Assembly: GCF_900302465.1 (NCBI RefSeq)
Contig: NZ_OMOR01000001.1
Span: 1,116,001 to 1,180,000, forward strand
Source: Ascidiaceihabitans donghaensis
Lineage (GTDB): Bacteria > Pseudomonadota > Alphaproteobacteria > Rhodobacterales > Rhodobacteraceae
DNA: 64,000 nucleotides
Direction: 5' to 3'
Below are positions 57,667-64,000 of this stretch, piece by piece. The notes below the pieces were generated by a model. That model did not search any database, was not told the DNA's origin, and saw only the letters and a list, made by a program, of their open reading frames with translations. The number at the start of each line of letters is the position of its first letter. The first letter of the stretch is position 1. The translations under genes were made by a program, and so were the position numbers.

Positions 57667-58685
57667 TGCCTGAAAAAGTCACCTCATTCGATGTTGCGGC
57701 TAAAGCGGGCGTGTCACGGTCGGCTGTCAGCCGTGTCTTTACGCCGGGTGCTTCGGTGTCCAAAACAACGGCGGAGAAGGTGCGTCTGGCAGCCCGTGAA
57801 CTGGGGTATCGTCCGAATGTTCTGGCGCGGTCCCTGATTACGGGGCGGTCGCGGATCATCGGGCTGGTGGTGGCCTATCTTGAAAACCAGTTCTACCCTG
57901 ATGCCATCGAACGCCTAAGCCGCGCTTTGCAGGAACGCGGCTATCATGTGTTGGTCTTTATGGCTGCAAACTCGGGCGCGGAAACCGATGAGGTGATGGA
58001 AGAAATCCTTGATTATCAGGTGGATGGCATAATCGTGGCGTCAGTTGGCATGTCCAATGATCTGACGCGCCGCTGCGAGGCCGCAGGCATTCCGATTGTG
58101 CTATTTAACCGGGATCAAAACGATGCACGTTTGTCTTCGGTGACGTCGGACAACCATGCAGGCGGGCGGCGTTTGGCCGAATTTCTTGTTGCCGGTGGGC
58201 ACACCCGCATCGCCCATATCGCAGGCTGGGAAGAGGCATCCACACAACGCGATCGCGAAGCCGGATTTTTGGCAGGGCTTCAGGAGGCAGGGCAAAAACT
58301 GTTTGCCCGCAGTGTTGGCGGTTTCAACTTTGAACAGGCGAAAACCTGCGCCCGCGATATGTTCACCCAAGACATAATTCCAGATGCAGTGTTTGTAGCC
58401 AACGATCATATGGCATTTGCGGTGATGGATGTGTTGCGTTTTGAACTGGGATTGCGTGTGCCGGAAGATGTATCTGTGGTGGGCTATGATGATGTGACGC
58501 TGGCTGCATGGCCCAGCTATGCGCTGACCACGGTGCGCCAACCCGCAACACGAATGGCCGAAGCCGCAGTGGAAATTTTGATGGACCGGCTGCAGGGCCA
58601 TTCGGACACTGCGCGGCAAATTGTTTTGGACGGACCATTGCAGGTGCGCGGGTCTGCGCGCGTACCAAAAGGATCAAAAGCATGA
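57666..58685 (+). CDS. LacI/GalR-family transcriptional regulator
   Basis: 339 residues. The DNA-binding helix-turn-helix is FDVAAKAGVSRSAVSRVFTPG with the hinge region GYRPNVLARSL, and a periplasmic-binding-like ligand domain follows (SRIIGLVVAYLEN, VPEDVSVVGYDDV). It is embedded in the operon, coupled to the SDR gene, and the best operator candidate is at 47989-48008 before the first gene. So the operon is probably self-regulated, with the imported compound or an intermediate as inducer. Confidence 0.93.
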   Translation: MPEKVTSFDVAAKAGVSRSAVSRVFTPGASVSKTTAEKVRLAARELGYRPNVLARSLITGRSRIIGLVVAYLENQFYPDAIERLSRALQERGYHVLVFMAANSGAETDEVMEEILDYQVDGIIVASVGMSNDLTRRCEAAGIPIVLFNRDQNDARLSSVTSDNHAGGRRLAEFLVAGGHTRIAHIAGWEEASTQRDREAGFLAGLQEAGQKLFARSVGGFNFEQAKTCARDMFTQDIIPDAVFVANDHMAFAVMDVLRFELGLRVPEDVSVVGYDDVTLAAWPSYALTTVRQPATRMAEAAVEILMDRLQGHSDTARQIVLDGPLQVRGSARVPKGSKA

Positions 58686-59677
58686 GTTTGTTTGGTGGGA
58701 AATGGGCGGATGTACCGGACTATATTCTGGGCGTCACCAAAGAGATCTGGGAAGACCGCCGCATCCACACGCTACGCGACTACTACGGGGCGGACATTGT
58801 GGTGCGGTCCCCTGCGTCTGTGGTGGTGGGCAACGCGGATGTGATCGCCGCAACCATGGCCACGTTGGCAGAGTTTCCGGACCGTGCTTTGTTGGGGGAA
58901 GATGTCATCTGGTGCGGGGATGGCGCTGACGGCTATTTGTCGTCTCACCGTTTGATTTCAACAGCGCGTCACACAGCAGACGGCGTCTATGGCACGGCCA
59001 CGGGTAAAACCATACGCTACCGTATTTTGGCGGATTGCCATGTGCGCGATGGGGTCATTGATGATGAATGGCTGGTACGTGATCAAGCAGCGATTGTGCG
59101 CCAATTGGGCACGGATGCCCCAAGCTTTGCACGCAGGTTGATTGCCAAAGAGGGGGGCGCAAAATCATGTGTGGAACCCTATACTGCGGCCAATGATGTG
59201 GCCGGACCCTATCAGGGCGCGGGAAACGATGATGCATTGGGGCGGCGCTACGCGGATGTTTTGACGCGCATAATGGGGGCGGATATGGCGGCGGTTTCGC
59301 GCGAATACGACCGCGCCGTGATGTCATTTTATCCCGGTGGGGATGTGGGGTATGGCCGCGATCCTGTGGATCAATTCTGGATGTCTCTTCGTGCCAGTTT
59401 TCCAGACGCCACATTCAAAATCGACCACGCCATCGGGCGGCATGATCCGTCCATGCCGCCGCGTGCGGCGCTGCGTTGGAGCTTGAATGGAACCCATTCA
59501 GGATGGGGGGCTTATGGTGCGCCAACGGGGGCGCAGGTCCACGTTATGGGGATCAGCCATGCGGATTTTGGCAGTCTGGGGGCCGCCGATTTGACCATCC
59601 GGCAAGAACATACACTGATAGATGACACCGCGATCTGGAAGCAGATCCACTTGCACACAGGATTGCATGATGACTGA
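58682..59677 (+). CDS. NTF2/SnoaL-like protein 3
   Basis: 331 residues, two NTF2-like halves. Paralogue of the next gene: shared segments include VPDYILGVTKEIWE, TMATLAEFPDRALLGEDVIW and the ending TAIWKQIHLHTG. The middle LRWSLNGTHSGWGAYGAPTGAQVHVMGISHADF resembles the active cavity of SnoaL cyclases. It starts at an ATG overlapping the LacI stop and ends overlapping its paralogue. Confidence 0.8.
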   Translation: MSLFGGKWADVPDYILGVTKEIWEDRRIHTLRDYYGADIVVRSPASVVVGNADVIAATMATLAEFPDRALLGEDVIWCGDGADGYLSSHRLISTARHTADGVYGTATGKTIRYRILADCHVRDGVIDDEWLVRDQAAIVRQLGTDAPSFARRLIAKEGGAKSCVEPYTAANDVAGPYQGAGNDDALGRRYADVLTRIMGADMAAVSREYDRAVMSFYPGGDVGYGRDPVDQFWMSLRASFPDATFKIDHAIGRHDPSMPPRAALRWSLNGTHSGWGAYGAPTGAQVHVMGISHADFGSLGAADLTIRQEHTLIDDTAIWKQIHLHTGLHDD

Positions 59678-60650
59678 AAGTTTTGACGGGTTTTCCCAGC
59701 GCTGGGCAGATTTTCCTGACTATATTCTGGGGATCACCTCGGAAATCTGGGAAGGGCGCGGGATAGGCACTTTGCACGACTATTACGCAAAAGATGTGGT
59801 GATGCGCTTTCCCAACGCGTTGGTCACAGGGAACGCGGCGGTGATGTCAGGCACGATGGCCACGTTGGTGGAATTTCCCGACCGTGAATTGCTGGGCGAG
59901 GATGTGATCTGGTCGGGGGACGCGGACACAGGATATCTGAGCTCGCATCGCATCGTGACCACAGGTACACATACAGGCCACGGCGTCTTTGGTGCGCCAA
60001 CGGGAAAACGCTTTGCCATTTCGGTCATTGCGGATTGCGCTGCCAAGGAAAACACCATTTTCGACGAATGGTTGATCCGCGACTACGGCGGTTTGGTCAA
60101 ACAGCTTGGATTTGATCAAAAGGAATTTGCACGTCAAAGCATCGAGGATGAAGGAGGGGCAGAGGATTGCGTTAAACCCTTCACGCCGGATCAGGACATT
60201 GACGGCGGCTATCATGGGCGCGGGAACGACAACGCTTATGGGGCACGATATGCCGACCTTTTGACGCGTATCATGGCGTTTGATTTCAATGTGATCCGCG
60301 ACGAATACGACCGTGCGGTTCTGGCGGAATACCCAGGGGCCACGACAGTGCGCGGCACGGGCGGGGTTGAGGCGATGTGGATGGGGCTGCGGTCCTCTTT
60401 TCCGGATGCCAAATTTGAAATTCATCACCAGATAGGCCGCGAAGATCCGATGATGTCACCGCGTGCTGCATTGCGCTGGTCGTTGACAGGCACCCATTCC
60501 GGTTGGGGGGCATTTGGCAAACCAACAGGGGCGCCGGTGCATGTCATGGGCTTAAGCCATGCAGAATTTGGCCCATGGGGATTGCGGCGCGAGACGGCCC
60601 TTTATGATGAAATCTCGATCTGGAAACAGATCCTGATGCACACAGGGTAA
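59670..60650 (+). CDS. NTF2/SnoaL-like protein 4 (paralogue of protein 3)
   Basis: 326 residues. Aligned by eye it matches the preceding protein along its full length (FPDYILGITSEIWE, TMATLVEFPDRELLGEDVIW, SLTGTHSGWGAFGKPTGAPVHVMGLSHAEF). Two ATGs are adjacent; 59670 has AGGA seven bases upstream. The pair arose by tandem duplication and may form a heterodimer, or act on successive intermediates. Confidence 0.8.
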   Translation: MTESFDGFSQRWADFPDYILGITSEIWEGRGIGTLHDYYAKDVVMRFPNALVTGNAAVMSGTMATLVEFPDRELLGEDVIWSGDADTGYLSSHRIVTTGTHTGHGVFGAPTGKRFAISVIADCAAKENTIFDEWLIRDYGGLVKQLGFDQKEFARQSIEDEGGAEDCVKPFTPDQDIDGGYHGRGNDNAYGARYADLLTRIMAFDFNVIRDEYDRAVLAEYPGATTVRGTGGVEAMWMGLRSSFPDAKFEIHHQIGREDPMMSPRAALRWSLTGTHSGWGAFGKPTGAPVHVMGLSHAEFGPWGLRRETALYDEISIWKQILMHTG

Positions 60651-60656
60651 GCTGGA

Positions 60657-61283
60657 ATGTCACGCTACGACGAAATGATGTTCACCCCTGCCGTGGAAGC
60701 GCGCCAAGCCGGTATTGGCGCAAAAGGCAAGTTTGCATCGCGTTACGGACAGCCTGAACGCCTTAATGTCGGCGCGGATGAAATGGATTTTCTGTTGTCA
60801 CGCACCACGCTTTACATCGCCACGGTCTCAGAAACGGGGTGGCCCTATATTCAGCATCGTGGCGGGCCGTTGGGGTTCATCAAGCAATTGGGTGATACAC
60901 AGGTGGGCTTTGCCGATTACCGCGGCAATCGCCAGCTGATTTCGGCGGGCAATCTCGACAAGGATGATCGCGTGTCGATTTTTGCTATGGACTATGCCCG
61001 TAAAAACCGCCTGAAGCTGCAAGGGCATGCGCAGATGCTGAGTGTTGAAGACAACCCCGAACTGGCCGCGCAGCTGACTTTGATGGATCACCCTGCGCCC
61101 GAACGCCTGATGGTGATCGACATCGCCTCTTACGACTGGAATTGCCCCAAATACATCACGCCCCGTTTTGACACAGGCGAGATGACACAATTGATCGGCC
61201 CCGAAATCAGCCGCCTTGAAACCCGTATCGCAGAGCTTGAGGCGGAAAACGCTGCTTTGCGCAATGAAGGACCCCAAAAATGA
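60657..61283 (+). CDS. Pyridoxamine-phosphate-oxidase-like flavoprotein
   Basis: 208 residues with a split-barrel FMN-binding pattern: LYIATVSETGWPYIQHRGG, then FADYRGNRQLISAGNLDKDDRVSIFAMDYARKNRLKLQGHA. The C-terminal 30 residues form a coiled coil (ISRLETRIAELEAENAAL). Related proteins are flavin reductases or F420/FMN-dependent oxidoreductases, not vitamin B6 enzymes. The next gene overlaps by four bases. Confidence 0.83.
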   Translation: MSRYDEMMFTPAVEARQAGIGAKGKFASRYGQPERLNVGADEMDFLLSRTTLYIATVSETGWPYIQHRGGPLGFIKQLGDTQVGFADYRGNRQLISAGNLDKDDRVSIFAMDYARKNRLKLQGHAQMLSVEDNPELAAQLTLMDHPAPERLMVIDIASYDWNCPKYITPRFDTGEMTQLIGPEISRLETRIAELEAENAALRNEGPQK

Positions 61284-62245
61284 CCCCAGCCGAAATGGAA
61301 ACCCGCATCGTGCGTTACGGCGATCTGCAACCTTGCAAAACCGCCTTTATTGATGCGCATACGCCCGGGTCCGATCAAAAGGAAAACTTCACGATCATTG
61401 GCGGTGGGGTGTCGGAATCGCCGGACCAGCATGTGCACATCGGCATCCCGCACGGCTTCAACATCGGTGCTGCAGGCCAACCACCCAAATGCCGCAATTC
61501 CTTGCATGACCACCACACTGCCGAAGCGTTTTTTGTGCTAAAAGGCCGGTGGCGTTTCTTTTGGGGCCGGTACGGCGATGCAGGTGAGGTGACGCTGGAA
61601 GAAGGCGACATTTTTAATATCCCGACGGGTATTTTTCGCGGCTTTGAAAACATCGGCACCGACTACGGCATGATCATGGCCATCCTTGGCGGTGATGACG
61701 CAGGTGGCGGGGTCATGTGGGCGCCTCAGGTCATACAGGATGCGGCTGAACACGGTCTGGTTTTGGGGGAAGACGGTAAACTTTACGACACCAAGCGCCA
61801 ACAGAAACTGCCAGCAGGTGTTGGCCCAATGGCGGTGATGTCGGACGCGGAATTGGCCAAGCGGCCCGAACCCACAACACGCGATGTCTTGCCCAATCAT
61901 GTGGCGCGCTATCTGGACATGATGGCGCTGGCAGACCGCAAACCGGTCAAAGTGATCGGAGAACACGGGCTGCTGCGTGACAAGCCGGGCTTTGAGGTAG
62001 ATTTCATCACGCGCGGCTCCGCGACAGCGGCAAAGCACACGCATAAAGTGCCATCCGTGTTGATGCCCATGCGCGGGCACTGGCGTGTGGACTGGGACGG
62101 TGGCAGTGCGACCTTGGCCCCCGGCGACACGATGAGTGTTCCAGAAAACGTGGCACATTCGGCTGTGCCGTCCATGACGGGCGAAGCATCCTTGTATCAC
62201 ATTGTGGCCACCGGTGATCCTGCGGGGCTGACATGGCAGGGTTAG
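61280..62245 (+). CDS. Bicupin protein, gentisate-dioxygenase-like
   Basis: 321 residues with two cupin barrels. The first has HDHHTAEAFFVLKG, the full H-x-H-(3)-E-(6)-G motif, but its second motif GDIFNIPTGIFRGFENIG has Arg where His normally binds metal. The second barrel has HTHKVPS with Ser where Glu belongs, and VPENVAHSAVPS with its His present. So each domain keeps only part of its metal ligands. Ring-cleaving dioxygenases of the gentisate type are the nearest known bicupins. Confidence 0.8.
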   Translation: MTPAEMETRIVRYGDLQPCKTAFIDAHTPGSDQKENFTIIGGGVSESPDQHVHIGIPHGFNIGAAGQPPKCRNSLHDHHTAEAFFVLKGRWRFFWGRYGDAGEVTLEEGDIFNIPTGIFRGFENIGTDYGMIMAILGGDDAGGGVMWAPQVIQDAAEHGLVLGEDGKLYDTKRQQKLPAGVGPMAVMSDAELAKRPEPTTRDVLPNHVARYLDMMALADRKPVKVIGEHGLLRDKPGFEVDFITRGSATAAKHTHKVPSVLMPMRGHWRVDWDGGSATLAPGDTMSVPENVAHSAVPSMTGEASLYHIVATGDPAGLTWQG

Positions 62246-62844
62246 ACGCGGATCCGAACGACACCCACGGCGTCTACGAACGGCAGGCGGCGCTTTATGA
62301 TGCGCAGCGCTCAAAGGCGCTGTTCGAGGCGCGCTGGCTGGCGCGATTTACCGCGGCTTTGCCCGCTGGTGGGCAGGTTCTGGACCTTGGGAGCGGCACG
62401 GGCGAGCCGATTGCCCGCTGGTTTATGGCTGAAGGGTTTGATGTCACCGGCGTGGATTTTTCCAACGCCATGCTGGACATCGCCAAAAAACGTTGGCCCG
62501 ACGGCGACTGGCGCATTGGCGATTTGCGCAGCTTTGAATTGGTGGAACGCTTTGATGGTATCGTGGCGTGGGACAGCTTTTTCCACCTGACGGCAGACGA
62601 CCAAATTGCCTGCATCGCGCGTATGGCCCGACATTTGAAACCGGGCGGGACGTTGATGCTGACTGTGGGACCCGATGTCGGCGAAGCGTCAGGAACGGTG
62701 GGGGGCGAAACCGTCTACCACGCGTCGTTGTCCCCGGCAGGTTACGCGACTTGTCTGGAAGACAATGGCCTCAGATTAACCGGATTTTTGGCAGAAGACC
62801 CAGAAACGAACCGCCACACTGTATTGATGGCACGCAAGACTTGA
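62233..62844 (+). CDS. SAM-dependent methyltransferase (class I)
   Basis: 203 residues; the ATG lies inside the end of the cupin gene (13-base overlap). SAM loop VLDLGSGTGEPIARWF, then VTGVDFSNAMLDIAKKRW and the acceptor region FDGIVAWDSFFHL. Acceptor unknown. It is next to a MetE-like gene, so the two may pass a methyl group in opposite directions. Confidence 0.85.
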   Translation: MAGLDADPNDTHGVYERQAALYDAQRSKALFEARWLARFTAALPAGGQVLDLGSGTGEPIARWFMAEGFDVTGVDFSNAMLDIAKKRWPDGDWRIGDLRSFELVERFDGIVAWDSFFHLTADDQIACIARMARHLKPGGTLMLTVGPDVGEASGTVGGETVYHASLSPAGYATCLEDNGLRLTGFLAEDPETNRHTVLMARKT

Positions 62845-62854
62845 AGGACACACC

Positions 62855-63982
62855 ATGACAATTCTTACAACTTCCGTAGGGTCCATGCCACGCGCGCAAG
62901 AGGTGGTGGATTTCATCTTCGCCCGCGAAAATGGCACAACCTTTGATCAAGGCGCATTTGACGCCTGTATGACGCGCAACGTGTCGGCAACCGTGGGTCG
63001 CCAAGTGGCGTCTGGCGTCGATATCGTGAGCGATGGCGAAACGTCCAAGATCTCTTATGCGACCTACGTCAAGGACCGCTACACAGGTTTTTCCGGGGAC
63101 AGCCCCCGCAACGCGCCAGCCGACCTCAAACAATTTCCGACCTTTCTGAAACGTCTGGCCGATGATGGCGGCACCCCCCAATATGCACGCCCCATGTGCA
63201 CGGGGGATGTCGTGTCCAAGGGGCAGGACGAGCTGAATAAGGACATCGCAAACCTGAAAGCTGCTATGGCAGAGCACGGGGCGCAGCGCGGATTTATGAA
63301 CGCAGCCAGCCCCGGTGTTATTTCGCTGTTTTTGCAAAACGATCACTACAAAACGCGCGATGCGTATTTGGCCGCCTTGGCCGATGCGATGAAACAGGAA
63401 TACGAAACGATCGTGGCGGCGGGCCTTGATTTGCAGTTGGATTGTCCCGATCTGGCCTTGTCACGCCACATGCTGTTCAACGACCTGTCGGACGCGGAGT
63501 TCTTGAAAATCGCCAACGGCCATGTCGAGGCCCTGAACCACGCCCTACAAGACGTGCCGGAAGAAAAAGTGCGTATCCATATCTGCTGGGGCAACTATGA
63601 AGGGCCGCATGTCTGCGACATTGGCATGGACAAGGTGTTCAATACCCTGATGTCCGCCAAGGCACGCTATGTGTTGTTTGAAACGTCGAACCCGCGCCAT
63701 GCCCACGAATGGACTGTGTTCCGCGATCGCAAGGGCGATATTCCCGATGGCAAGGTGCTGGTGCCAGGCGTCGTCGACACCACCACCAACTTTGTTGAAC
63801 ACCCAGAAGTCGTGGCCCAGCGCATCGAGCGCTTTACAGGGATTGTTGGCAAGGACCGTGTGATTGCAGGCTCTGACTGCGGTTTTGGCACATTTGCAGG
63901 GTACGGTGCGGTTGATCCCGAAATCGCCTATGCCAAGTTGAATTCATTGTCCGAAGGGGCGGCTTTGGCCGCAGCCCGCTGA
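62855..63982 (+). CDS. MetE-like zinc protein (methionine synthase II/epoxyalkane-CoM transferase family)
   Basis: 375 residues, matching only the C-terminal (UROD/MetE) barrel, so it is not a full cobalamin-independent methionine synthase. The zinc ligands look present: His and Cys in IHICWGNYEGPH and a second Cys in GSDCGFGTF, the H-x-C-(n)-C pattern of epoxyalkane:CoM transferase. The start SVGSMPRAQEVVDF is typical for these short forms. A thiol- or methyl-transfer step is likely; the thiol partner is not known. Confidence 0.85.
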   Translation: MTILTTSVGSMPRAQEVVDFIFARENGTTFDQGAFDACMTRNVSATVGRQVASGVDIVSDGETSKISYATYVKDRYTGFSGDSPRNAPADLKQFPTFLKRLADDGGTPQYARPMCTGDVVSKGQDELNKDIANLKAAMAEHGAQRGFMNAASPGVISLFLQNDHYKTRDAYLAALADAMKQEYETIVAAGLDLQLDCPDLALSRHMLFNDLSDAEFLKIANGHVEALNHALQDVPEEKVRIHICWGNYEGPHVCDIGMDKVFNTLMSAKARYVLFETSNPRHAHEWTVFRDRKGDIPDGKVLVPGVVDTTTNFVEHPEVVAQRIERFTGIVGKDRVIAGSDCGFGTFAGYGAVDPEIAYAKLNSLSEGAALAAAR

Positions 63983-64000
63983 TGGATGCCGCGCTGGTTG
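63982..64000 (+). CDS. Next operon gene, first six codons only
   Basis: An ATG at 63982 overlaps the stop of the MetE-like gene (TGATG) and opens the frame MDAALV to the right edge. The overlap style matches the rest of the operon, so the operon continues beyond the window. Product unknown. Confidence 0.45.

Noticed and set aside
53923-63982. Assigning the long operon to homarine or trigonelline breakdown
   Set aside because: A methylated heterocycle would fit the methyltransferase and MetE-like genes, but I cannot match the gene set to a published pathway from sequence alone, so it is kept only as a test substrate.

Overview
The window looks like a chromosomal segment of a marine Rhodobacterales (Roseobacter-group) alphaproteobacterium. 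The evidence is the moderately GC-rich coding sequence, a lanthanide-type methanol dehydrogenase locus with a PedF-type cytochrome, a family of small proteins typical of the Rhodobacteraceae (26952-27272), and dense operons for importing and breaking down small organic molecules. No phage, transposase, plasmid or CRISPR genes were seen.

Region 1 (1-18.2 kb) is a PQQ/XoxF alcohol-oxidation locus. A histidine kinase, a FIST sensor and a LuxR-type response regulator sit beside xoxF (D-Y-D metal motif). Around them are xoxJ, a PedF-type cytochrome c550, a beta-propeller protein and two ABC systems. One is a PedC-like exporter-type permease with its ATPase and a PQQ-linked binding protein. The other is an NMT1/SsuA-type importer whose binding protein and ATPase (4.9-6.5 kb) lie 10 kb from its permease (16.7 kb). 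A NosR-like flavin/iron-sulfur membrane protein with its own ApbE flavin transferase, a CoxG-like protein, a VWA protein and RpiB complete the locus.

Region 2 (18.2-28.1 kb) is mixed: a small transporter, a Type II restriction-modification pair, a MAPEG protein with a LysR regulator, tRNA-Cys, a PIMT-like methyltransferase followed by a TolC-type channel, an acidic protein resembling PopZ/DUF2497, and elongation factor P.

Region 3 (28.1-36.4 kb) is a five-gene peptide-type ABC importer divergent from a YtcJ-like amidohydrolase that is translationally coupled to a CobW-type metal-chaperone GTPase.

Region 4 (36.4-47.8 kb) is housekeeping and singletons: YgfZ, a glycosyltransferase, an MsbA-like exporter, two aminotransferases, a 69-residue membrane protein, a 54-residue Tat-signal protein, a crotonase, a probable aerolysin/ETX-MTX2-like pore-forming protein, and valyl-tRNA synthetase with an unusual insertion.

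Region 5 (47.99 kb to the right edge) is one long plus-strand operon of at least 17 genes. It has a sugar-type ABC importer, a GMC oxidoreductase, a HisD-like dehydrogenase, an SDR, a LacI regulator with a convincing operator upstream of the first gene, four NTF2/SnoaL-like proteins, a PNPOx-like flavoprotein, a bicupin, a methyltransferase and a MetE/epoxyalkane-CoM-transferase-like zinc protein. I do not recognise the pathway; it is the best candidate here for an undescribed catabolic system. A separate non-coding signal is a 16-base palindrome fused to TAG stop codons in four convergent intergenic gaps.
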